A DNA stretch of 14,535 nt from Schizochytrium sp. CCTCC M209059 (taxonomy: Eukaryota > Sar > Bigyra > Thraustochytrida > Thraustochytriidae), in assembly GCA_000818945.1 (NCBI GenBank), contig KN805386.1:375436-389970 (forward strand). Direction: 5' to 3'. The translations under genes were made by a program, and so were the position numbers. Each line of letters opens with the position of its first letter. Position 1 is the first letter of the stretch. The notes under the pieces were generated by a model, which ran no database searches, was not told the DNA's origin, and saw only the letters and a list, made by a program, of their open reading frames with translations. Shown piece by piece: positions 8,131 through 14,406 of this stretch.

Positions 8131-8640
8131 ATTTGCGCTCTTGCGCATGGCCTTGCAAGGCGCGAACCTTTACGCTTTCGCGAACCACAAGCACTGTGTG
8201 CTGCCAGCATCACCGCTTGACATCGTCGTCAATATGGAACAGAGAAATTTGCGTTCTTGCGAATGGATTTGGTACGCACCAACAAGGCGTAAACATCTTC
8301 GTTCTCGGGCAACATAGGCTCTGTGTGTGACCAGCATGTTCTTGCCACCACTATTTTTTGGCATCGTCGTCATTATGGAACAGAGAGATTCGCGCTCTCT
8401 TAACTGATCTTGCAAGGCGCGAATCTTTACGCTGATGCGAGCCACAGGCACTGTATGCTACCAGCACGATCTTCCCAATATTTAACACTGGGGTCATCGT
8501 CATCATGGAACAGAGAGATTTGCGCTCTTACGCATGGCTTTAGTGCGCTCCAACAAGGCGTAAAAATTTTCGTTCTCGGGAAGTACAGGCACTGTGCTAC
8601 TAGCATCACCATCACCATTCTTCCCACCATTGTTCTCATC
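8131..8640. repeat. Four degenerate ~130-bp tandem repeats at the hydroxylase 3' end
   Basis: Four related units start near 8131, 8247, 8388 and 8518 (spacings 116, 141 and 130). Units 2-4 are preceded by TATGGAACAGAG or CATGGAACAGAG. Units 1 and 3 share CTTGCAAGGCGCGAA and CTTTACGCT. Units 2 and 4 share CAACAAGGCGTAAA and TTCGTTCTCGGG. The array is therefore A-B-A-B, suggesting a ~130-bp duplication followed by duplication of the ~260-bp pair. Unit 4 is the coding 3' end of the hydroxylase gene on the minus strand; units 1-3 lie beyond its stop in the shared 3' region with the ankyrin-TPR gene. Copies are too diverged and too long for CRISPR. Confidence 0.85.
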
Positions 8641-9762
8641 CTCGCCACCCAAGGCCTGCTCAGCATCAACGGATGAAACCTGATGTGCGGCACAAAGTCG
8701 TTTTGCGCGATGCATTTTGGCCTTTTCAAGAAAACGTAGCAGATTGACCTCTTGCTCGCTGAGATCGGGGTGCCAGATATCCAGAATCAAACAAATGCGT
8801 GCTTGAGAGGAATGGGCGTTCCAGGCTTCGTGCTCAAAAGAGTCATCGAACACGAGACAGCTGCCCCGTTCGAAAATCCGCTTTTCTGGTCCAACGCGAA
8901 TTCCACTGCATTCTCCCGGTGGAACCACAAGCGGAAGGTGCACGCGCAGCTTTTTGTTGGTCGGCCCGTGGTGCTGAGCAATATGTGTGTCGGGTGCCAA
9001 GACAGAAAAAAATGCGTGCTTGTACCATCCAGGGATACCCTTGATGAGCGCTGCCGTCTCTGGGAAAAGCGCAAGATTGTCCTTGAAGTCAACGTTGTGC
9101 AAAAATAGGTAGCACACATCCCAGTCTCCCGAGGTGTGCCCAAGGCTTCCGATGCCGTCCGGAGCTTGGCGCGCAGGATTCGCCCAAGTTGGCGCGCGGT
9201 ATGGCTGAAAGACGGGTTTCCCTTGCATGCGCCTCAACTCATCCGCGACGACATCCGTTTTCGCTTCGAGCTCATTGAGGAAAGGTAGAATACTCCTTTC
9301 GGCATCCCAAAAGGGACGCGCCGTCAGCCCTGGCACAATGTCAGGACAGCCCCACTGCCATGTTGAAATGGTCTCTTTTGCGGGTCTTCGACCATTAAGT
9401 AAGAGCAGGAACCAGTCTCGGACATGCTCCAGGCCGCGCGGATCCTGCGCCATTTTCTTGAGCCATTTCTGCACGATCACCTTTCCGAAGGCTGCGAGCC
9501 CGAACTCTTCGACGAGCACTTGCTCCACTTTTCCGAGCACCTTTGCATCATTTCCGCTCTCCTTTTCTCCACCATCGCCATCATTGGGTTTCTCATCCTC
9601 TTCCTTGCCTCCAAAGGGCTTCTCCTTTCTATCTTCTTCGTCGGCGTCCTCGGCAACGTTTTCTCCTTCGCGTTTGCGCCCTTCGCCGCCAGCTCCAGCT
9701 TCTCGTCCGGTCGCAAGATTTGCCGCGACTTCCGCCGCAGAATCGCTCTCTTTCGCGCTCAT
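8503..9762 (-). CDS. Aspartyl/asparaginyl beta-hydroxylase family dioxygenase
   Basis: The product is 419 residues from ATG 9762 (MSAKESDS). The frame continues open to a GTG at 9855, but that is not a credible start. Residues 1-75 are acidic and low-complexity. The catalytic double-stranded beta-helix is ~245-340. HHGPTN at 264-269 supplies iron ligand His264, with Gly266 where other dioxygenases carry Asp. LRVHLPLVVPPG carries Arg273 and His275; DDSFEHEAWN carries the second iron ligand His311; ARICLILDIWHPDLS carries 2-oxoglutarate-binding Arg322. This two-His arrangement matches mammalian AspH, which hydroxylates Asp/Asn in EGF-like domains in the ER. Unlike AspH, I see no signal anchor or TPR region, so a cytosolic site and a different substrate are possible. 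The last ~43 residues are encoded by one unit of a tandem repeat. It is divergent from the tRNA-Sec gene and convergent with the ankyrin-TPR gene. Confidence 0.92.
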   Translation of the reverse strand: MSAKESDSAAEVAANLATGREAGAGGEGRKREGENVAEDADEEDRKEKPFGGKEEDEKPNDGDGGEKESGNDAKVLGKVEQVLVEEFGLAAFGKVIVQKWLKKMAQDPRGLEHVRDWFLLLLNGRRPAKETISTWQWGCPDIVPGLTARPFWDAERSILPFLNELEAKTDVVADELRRMQGKPVFQPYRAPTWANPARQAPDGIGSLGHTSGDWDVCYLFLHNVDFKDNLALFPETAALIKGIPGWYKHAFFSVLAPDTHIAQHHGPTNKKLRVHLPLVVPPGECSGIRVGPEKRIFERGSCLVFDDSFEHEAWNAHSSQARICLILDIWHPDLSEQEVNLLRFLEKAKMHRAKRLCAAHQVSSVDAEQALGGEDENNGGKNGDGDASSTVPVLPENENFYALLERTKAMRKSANLSVP

Positions 9763-9897
9763 CGCGACGCGCAGTGTGCTCCCGCCACCCACCTCGCAGC
9801 GTCTTGCTCCCGCGCGCGCGCGTCGGGACCGCCGCGACGATGCAGTACTGCGCACGAATGTTTCCCTTCCTGCTGCCGTTGCGGCACGTGCCGGTAG

Positions 9898-9904
9898 TAT
9901 ATAA
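9898..9904 (-). promoter_or_regulatory. TATATAA box, probably of the hydroxylase gene
   Basis: TATATAA on the + strand reads TTATATA on the minus strand, 136 bases upstream of the hydroxylase ATG; initiation ~30 bases downstream would give a ~105-base leader. It is also 76-82 bases upstream of tRNA-Sec. Animal tRNA-Sec genes have a TATA near -30, so this spacing is too long for that model. Orientation is therefore uncertain. Confidence 0.35.
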
Positions 9905-9938
9905 GCCCGGCGTCCCCTCGCCGGGGTGCTGCCCGGGA

Positions 9939-9965
9939 CTAGGCTCCAGCTACCGCCGCGCCTAG
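9939..9965. repeat. Split CTAGGC/GCCTAG half-sites
   Basis: CTAGGC at 9939-9944 and GCCTAG at 9960-9965 form an inverted pair with a 15-base spacer. They use the same half-sites as the joined CTAGGCCTAG palindromes at 5658 and 11641. They lie between the divergent hydroxylase and tRNA-Sec genes. Confidence 0.4.
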
Positions 9966-9979
9966 GACCCGGACCTCGT

Positions 9980-10066
9980 GGGAGCGTGATCTTCCTCGGT
10001 AGGGAGGCCAGGCTTCAAACCTGGTGGACGTTCGCGCGTCAGAGGTTCGACTCCTCCTCGGTCCCG
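9980..10066 (+). tRNA. tRNA-Sec (selenocysteine), anticodon TCA
   Basis: The gene is 87 bases without encoded CCA, the same length as animal tRNA[Ser]Sec. Acceptor strands are 9980-9988 and 10057-10065 (9 positions; G·G at the fifth and T·T at the eighth do not pair). The D arm is 9991-10006: a 6-bp stem CTTCCT/AGGGAG around the 4-base loop CGGT. The anticodon arm is 10008-10024: CCAGG, loop CTTCAAA, CCTGG, with anticodon TCA at 10015-10017. The variable arm (10025-10041) has a GACG/CGTC stem. The T arm is GAGG/CCTC (10042-10056) around TTCGACT. This 9+4 acceptor/T arrangement and long 6-bp D stem are diagnostic of eukaryotic/archaeal tRNA-Sec. Discriminator G10066 suits charging by seryl-tRNA synthetase. 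GGTTCGACTCC (10044-10054) matches the Pol III B box. It would decode UGA as selenocysteine in mRNAs with a SECIS element. Confidence 0.95.
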
Positions 10067-10077
10067 TTTTTTTTTTT
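10067..10077 (+). terminator. T11 Pol III terminator of tRNA-Sec
   Basis: An uninterrupted run of 11 T residues begins immediately after the discriminator base, as expected for RNA polymerase III termination. Confidence 0.9.
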
Positions 10078-10130
10078 CAAACTTCTTGTGCTTTCCTCCT
10101 TCCCTCCTTCCTTCCTTCTCTTGCAGGGCC

Positions 10131-10160
10131 TTTTTTTTTTTTTTTTTTTTTCTTTTTTTT
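10131..10160 (+). repeat. T21-C-T8 homopolymer tract
   Basis: Twenty-one T, one C and eight T follow a CT-rich stretch and TTCTCTTGCAG (ends ~10127). It lies between tRNA-Sec and the SET gene. It may be part of the SET promoter or leader, a backup Pol III terminator, or an old poly(A) retroposition scar on the minus strand. Confidence 0.8.
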
Positions 10161-10226
10161 GGGCCCGCGGCCGCAGATTGCAAACTTGAGCGACCGCGGG
10201 CAGGACCTGCTGCAGCGGCGGCGCGA

Positions 10227-10254
10227 GGGAGACGGGAGAGACGGGGGGAGGGGG
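10227..10254 (+). other. Potential G-quadruplex upstream of the SET gene
   Basis: Four G runs (10227-10229, 10234-10236, 10243-10248, 10250-10254) are separated by loops of 4, 6 and 1 bases, which satisfies the standard G3+/N1-7 rule. It is 33-61 bases before the start codon, so it may lie in the mRNA leader. Confidence 0.5.
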
Positions 10255-10287
10255 AGAAAGGATATCGCTCGGGGCGGCGGCAGCGCG

Positions 10288-11376
10288 ATGGCGTGGTGGA
10301 GAAGGGCGCTCTCGCACGCCGTCGAGGTGCGGGAAAGCTCGCGCGGCGCGACGAACGCGGGAAGGGTCATCGGCGGGCACCTCTTCCCCAAGGCCGGCCA
10401 GGCGGAGCTCGGCGTCTTCGCGCAGAAGCGCGTGGAGGAGGGCAAGTGCGTGGGGTTCGTGCACGCAGACGACGTCTTTAGCGCGGCCAATGTCGTGGAA
10501 AAGTCGAAAAATCCGCTTGTGAGATTCGCCGCGGACGCTCTGCAGGGCTACCAGCCCTTGCGCGAGGCCAAACCGGTCACTTTTGACATGCTCGAGCTTG
10601 CTCTTCTCTTGTGGATGGAGCGCAGGTCCGAAGGTCTCGGATTTGCATCAGAGCACTGGTCGACGTGGGCGAAGGACTTGCCCGAATGCTGCCCCGGCAA
10701 TGGTGCCTATCAAACAACCAGCAATTTGAGCTCGCTTCTTTCCCCGGCGCTCAAGGACTTCCTTTCGTCCGACGACATGGAAAAGGTTCTCGCCGAAACA
10801 AAACAGTACGATAGGCTTTTCGAAACCTTTAGCGAAGCACTCGGTGACGACCTCATTGATGCGCTCCAGATTGTCGAGGCAGAGGGCGCCAGCTTTCTAT
10901 GGGGCCGTGGCGATTCCCAAAAGCAGAACTGGCCCTTTGGAGAGCTCTTTCGTGAAGAGCTCTCTCTTGTCCTCAGCCGCAGCATGGATCTGCGTCAAAT
11001 GGAGAACTACGACGCCATCGACCCGACTCTTGCCAAATCCCTTGGAGATTTGGCCATCCTTCCAGGTTTTGACTTTGTCAACCACTCTGATGTCCCTAAC
11101 GCGGAAATTGTCTTTCCTGCCGCAGCGGACCGACCAACATCCTGGCTCGCCGACTGCTCGGGCGATCTCTCTGGGCCTTCTGGTGCTGTGCTCCGCGTCA
11201 CACGCCCCGTTGACGCTGACGAGGAGATTCTCATTGACTATGGCGCCATGCCAGGTAGAGAGCGCCTCTTTCGGTACGGCTTCGTCTCGAGCGACGACGA
11301 CTTTGGCAACTTTATGGCCAGAACAGACACCTCGTCCTCCAAGGGACCTCGCATCGCTATCCAGCAAGCTCAGTAA
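10288..11376 (+). CDS. SET-domain methyltransferase, SETD3/SETD6/LSMT-like
   Basis: The product is 362 residues from ATG 10288 (G at -3 and +4). The frame is open further upstream, but that extension runs through the T tract and tRNA-Sec without an ATG and is rejected. The SET domain is split, as in the Rubisco large-subunit methyltransferase/SETD3 class. The N-terminal strand is LGVFAQKRVEEGKCVGFV (41-58), then a long helical iSET insert (~95-240). The S-adenosylmethionine site is FDFVNHSDVPNAEI (261-274), and VTRPVDADEEILIDYG (304-319) brings the catalytic Tyr318, followed by ERLFRYGFV (325-333). Only ~29 residues follow, so the usual C-terminal substrate-binding domain of this class is absent or very short. 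It should methylate a Lys (or His, as SETD3 does in actin) of a cytosolic or organellar protein; the substrate cannot be read from sequence. Confidence 0.9.
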   Translation: MAWWRRALSHAVEVRESSRGATNAGRVIGGHLFPKAGQAELGVFAQKRVEEGKCVGFVHADDVFSAANVVEKSKNPLVRFAADALQGYQPLREAKPVTFDMLELALLLWMERRSEGLGFASEHWSTWAKDLPECCPGNGAYQTTSNLSSLLSPALKDFLSSDDMEKVLAETKQYDRLFETFSEALGDDLIDALQIVEAEGASFLWGRGDSQKQNWPFGELFREELSLVLSRSMDLRQMENYDAIDPTLAKSLGDLAILPGFDFVNHSDVPNAEIVFPAAADRPTSWLADCSGDLSGPSGAVLRVTRPVDADEEILIDYGAMPGRERLFRYGFVSSDDDFGNFMARTDTSSSKGPRIAIQQAQ

Positions 11377-11886
11377 AGTAACAAAGCCTTGGTATTTCGT
11401 ATTATCATTGTTCACTGAGCCCCCTCCTTCGTCGCCCCTCTCAGTAACAACTGCTCGACAGACCTTTTTCTCTTATCCGTCAGCCATGCAACAACCATCA
11501 AGGGTCTTCGGCCCCGCGTGCTCGAGAGTCTTGCGCCCACTCATTGGTCCCCTTGTCCACGCTGCAGTCGGCTAGCGACGTGGTTATGGGGCCAGCCTTG
11601 GCCGTACGTAGTACACACAGTCTGAACCGCATTGTGGGCCCTAGGCCTAGGTAGTAGTAACAATCGGGACAAGAGAAAGAAAGAGAGAAAAGAGTTTTGC
11701 AATGCAAACCTCGCTTGGAGCGAGCGTCGCGTGCGTACGCCAAAGCCCCAAGGGCCTCGCCCCCGGCCTCGGCACGCGTCTGCTCGCGCGTCGACAGCCC
11801 TGCCCCCAGATCGGGGGAGGGGCGAGCAGGCCGCGGGCGGGCGCGCGCCCTGCGGCGCGGAGCAAGCAGGCTGCTCGTGAACGACG
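11377..11886. promoter_or_regulatory. Intergenic region between SET and sulfotransferase genes
   Basis: These 510 bases carry the SET 3' UTR and the sulfotransferase promoter and leader. Bases to about 11480 are A/T- and CT-rich, typical of a 3' end. The 12-bp palindrome at 11640-11651 and CAATCGG at 11661-11667 mark the likely promoter. Downstream, 11700-11886 is very GC-rich with a CCCCC/GGGGG hairpin near 11804-11818. An out-of-frame ATG at 11702 opens a 126-codon frame that overlaps the sulfotransferase start. No gene is credible here. Confidence 0.5.
11640..11651. repeat. CCTAGGCCTAGG palindrome, copy 2
   Basis: A 12-bp perfect palindrome, 236 bases upstream of the sulfotransferase ATG. 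It contains the same 11 bases as the element at 5658-5668. CAATCGG follows 9 bases later, a heptamer also present at 5895-5901. Confidence 0.5.
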
Positions 11887-14406
11887 ATGGCGAATGGGCC
11901 AGCGCGGCGGCCATCCCGCACGGGTGGCAGCAGCCCCAGGCCGGCAAGCCCAGGCGCGCTTGCTCCGCTGTGGCGGCAGGCCCCGAGGTCGCGGCTTGTG
12001 CGAACGATCCTCGTCGCCTTGTGCTGGGCCGGGGTCGTCATCGCGGTGCAGAGACAGCCCGTTCCATGGCGTAAAGTTTTAGAGCCCCTCGAGGGCTTGG
12101 CCAGCTCCGTGGCCATGCCGGCAATGTCCGCGAAAGACTGGGGCATCATCGCCTCGCCCTCTTCTGTGGAAGAAGGAGGGATGAGCGCGAGCAGGACCGA
12201 TGATGTCAGCGCAGACAATCTACAGTCCAACAACATGGCCTCAATAGAAGTGCTGCTCACACTCGAAGCGTCGGCCCTCGAATCGTATCTCGACGATCCC
12301 GCACACAAAGATTGGGTCAGAGCTAGCCTCGATGATACGGGTCTTTTCCAAAAAGTAAGCGAGCTTAGCATCGACGTAGCTCGAGTCATGCGGCGCCCTG
12401 ATTACGTGGTCACCAACGAAACGATGGATTCAAATCTTCGCACTAGAGGCCGAGATGTTGTCGACGAGGTCGCAAGTCTTGTCTTTCATTCCGCCGGCGC
12501 TTCCTCCCACGGCAAAATCGCAAGCAATGACCTTCGACCGGTCGTATTAGATGCCCCAAGCTTGATTCTACTCGTGCCCTTTCTGCTGGAAGCATTAGAA
12601 AAGCAAGTTGGCAGCGCTTCCGACGTTCAAGTCCTCATCGCTGTGGATGAAGGCATGAACACGGCTTTCCGTGCAGCGCTAACCCACGCGCTTGAACACG
12701 TCTTTCCCTTTTTTGTCGATGAAGATCGCATCGACAATATTTGCCTTGAGCGAAAACAGCAGTCAACAGCATGGGCTCGACCGACATGCGAATTCAAGAA
12801 CTGGATGGTCACGCGTATTAGTTTGCCGGCGGGCCACGACTGCCTTCCCTGCACAATCGTGGAGACGCGAGTGCTGCAGCGTGCTTCCCTTTGGACTGCA
12901 TTGATTTCCTCGCTGGCGCGTCTTCCCGACAACGTGCGCTTTGTGAAAGCGCACGTCTTGGAGCCGCGCTTGCGAGACGAAGATGGGCAAGCTCCACCTG
13001 GTCGAAAACCTCTCATTGGCAACGTGGACTTTGGCATGAGCGCTCTCTTTGCGCAAACGGACTCACCGGTCACGCAACCCTTGTGGCAGAGAAGTCTTAT
13101 CGTGCACAAGAGACTTGCAGAAGAGGTAGCGGAGATTATTGTTATTGCACAAAAGAGCGTTGGATTTTCAGAGCCCAATCTCGACAAAGTAGCTCTCTGT
13201 CCAGGCGTGGAGCGCTTCATTGATGCTGGATCATGCTGGCCAAAGGAGCGCGGCGTCTCTGCTAAAGATCGCGGGCCTTCGAATCGCATGAAGCAGGTCA
13301 ATGTAGCCGTGGTGTCTTGCTTACCGCAACTCATCATTGCAGGCGTACAAAAAGCTGGGACAGGAGAGATGGGGATTTGGCTCGATGAGAATACGAATTT
13401 TCGCAGGCAAGATGGGGGCATGGAAACGCATTACTTTGACTGCACAGGAAGAGGGATTGGGAAAGACCGACCCTCGTGCCGTCATTTCCGTGACAAACGC
13501 ATGAAAGAAATTGGCCAGGCAGTTAAAGATGACCGACGTGTTGGCACTGTGCGTAATATCTTTGCATGGAATGAGACCGCGCACGAGTCTCGATCTTGGT
13601 ACTTGTACGCAACGCTGGGTCATCTTAACTTTGCACAAATGCTCGAACGCCGGCTCGTCTTTGACAAGTCACCGGCGTACTTTGATTTGGCTCACCCGAT
13701 GGATGTCATGAGAGTCATGCCCCACGTGAAGATCGTTTTCATACTTCGCAACCCTGTGGATCGCTTTCACTCCAGCTACTTTCAGATGTGCGTTCGCAAC
13801 TTTGCGTCGGTAAACTCGCGCTGCTCCGAGGCCAAGCTTTCGCAAAAACTCGAGCGCTTGCTCAGTCGGCGTCAGGACCCAATACAGAGCGCGCAGTCCG
13901 AAGAGGGGGTTCTCGGCGAGCGTGTTGTTGAAGACATCGAACTTTATCGTGCACTTCGCGTTGGTCATTATGCAGAGCACCTCGCAAGATGGCAACGGGC
14001 CTTTTCCGATCACCAAATTCTCGTCCTCTTTGCAGAAACCTTTCGCACAGCGCCAGATGCAACGCTACGCGCTGTTGAAGAGTTTGCTTCCAGGCCAATC
14101 GGCGCTTTGCAGCCTATGGACGAAGCTGTCAAGGCTCTTACTCCTTTCAAGTATTCGCCGGTGCGTGCAAGTAATGGATATTGGGTCGTCAACAACCGTA
14201 GTAAAGCATTCCACCCGTCTCACAAAAGCTTGATGCGCCACGAGTCACGCGCCTTGCTTGAGGCGTACTATAGTCCGTGGAACCGGCGCCTTACAAGTTT
14301 GTTGAGGTCTGCTGACTTTTGGATGCAGGGAAAAGGCTCAATTTTGGTCGAATCTCGTGGCACAGGGAAAGACAGTTTGCCCTCGTGGTTAACATACAGA
14401 CGTTGA
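11887..14406 (+). CDS. Type II membrane carbohydrate sulfotransferase with large unassigned N-terminal region
   Basis: The product is 839 residues from ATG 11887 (A at -3, G at +4). A short basic cytosolic tail precedes one hydrophobic anchor, LVRTILVALCWAGVVIA (~37-53), the type II topology of Golgi sulfotransferases. The catalytic domain is ~480-810. QLIIAGVQKAGTGEMGIWL (481-499) is the 5'-phosphosulfate loop of PAPS binding, with Lys489. VFDKSPAYFD (591-600) is the conserved (E/D)K(S/T)PxYF element. KIVFILRNPVDRFHSSYFQ (615-633) is the 3'-phosphate loop, with Arg621 and Ser629. GHYAEHLARWQRAF and QILVLFAETF (693-719) and YYSPWNRRL (794-802) are typical of heparan-sulfate-type O-/N-sulfotransferases. 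It would move sulfate from PAPS onto a glycan in the Golgi lumen. Residues ~60-470 match no domain I recognise. N-glycosylation sequons occur at N177, N562 and N770. The acceptor sugar is unknown; a secreted or cell-wall polysaccharide is plausible. Confidence 0.9.
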   Translation: MANGPARRPSRTGGSSPRPASPGALAPLWRQAPRSRLVRTILVALCWAGVVIAVQRQPVPWRKVLEPLEGLASSVAMPAMSAKDWGIIASPSSVEEGGMSASRTDDVSADNLQSNNMASIEVLLTLEASALESYLDDPAHKDWVRASLDDTGLFQKVSELSIDVARVMRRPDYVVTNETMDSNLRTRGRDVVDEVASLVFHSAGASSHGKIASNDLRPVVLDAPSLILLVPFLLEALEKQVGSASDVQVLIAVDEGMNTAFRAALTHALEHVFPFFVDEDRIDNICLERKQQSTAWARPTCEFKNWMVTRISLPAGHDCLPCTIVETRVLQRASLWTALISSLARLPDNVRFVKAHVLEPRLRDEDGQAPPGRKPLIGNVDFGMSALFAQTDSPVTQPLWQRSLIVHKRLAEEVAEIIVIAQKSVGFSEPNLDKVALCPGVERFIDAGSCWPKERGVSAKDRGPSNRMKQVNVAVVSCLPQLIIAGVQKAGTGEMGIWLDENTNFRRQDGGMETHYFDCTGRGIGKDRPSCRHFRDKRMKEIGQAVKDDRRVGTVRNIFAWNETAHESRSWYLYATLGHLNFAQMLERRLVFDKSPAYFDLAHPMDVMRVMPHVKIVFILRNPVDRFHSSYFQMCVRNFASVNSRCSEAKLSQKLERLLSRRQDPIQSAQSEEGVLGERVVEDIELYRALRVGHYAEHLARWQRAFSDHQILVLFAETFRTAPDATLRAVEEFASRPIGALQPMDEAVKALTPFKYSPVRASNGYWVVNNRSKAFHPSHKSLMRHESRALLEAYYSPWNRRLTSLLRSADFWMQGKGSILVESRGTGKDSLPSWLTYRR

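Noticed and set aside
8170..8451. Minus-strand 93-codon frame inside the tandem repeats
   Set aside because: It runs across repeat units in a frame different from the hydroxylase tail; treated as part of the repeat, not a gene.
8131..8640. CRISPR-like array
   Set aside because: Units are ~130 bp, diverged, alternate in type, lack spacers, and the DNA is eukaryotic.
9763..9855. Arg-rich N-terminal extension of the hydroxylase
   Set aside because: It would need a GTG start; the ATG at 9762 is the first ATG in that frame and follows plausible leader sequence.
9898..9904. TATA box of tRNA-Sec
   Set aside because: At ~80 bases upstream it is too far for the animal-type -30 TATA; more likely belongs to the hydroxylase gene, though not excluded.
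9227..9965. Plus-strand frames of 140-225 codons opposite the hydroxylase
   Set aside because: Shadows of the acidic N-terminal coding region; Ser/Pro/Phe-rich with no recognisable motif.
10024..10287. Upstream extension of the SET protein frame
   Set aside because: It begins at a GTG inside tRNA-Sec, is made of Phe/Leu from the T tract, and contains no ATG; ATG 10288 is the first ATG after the tRNA.
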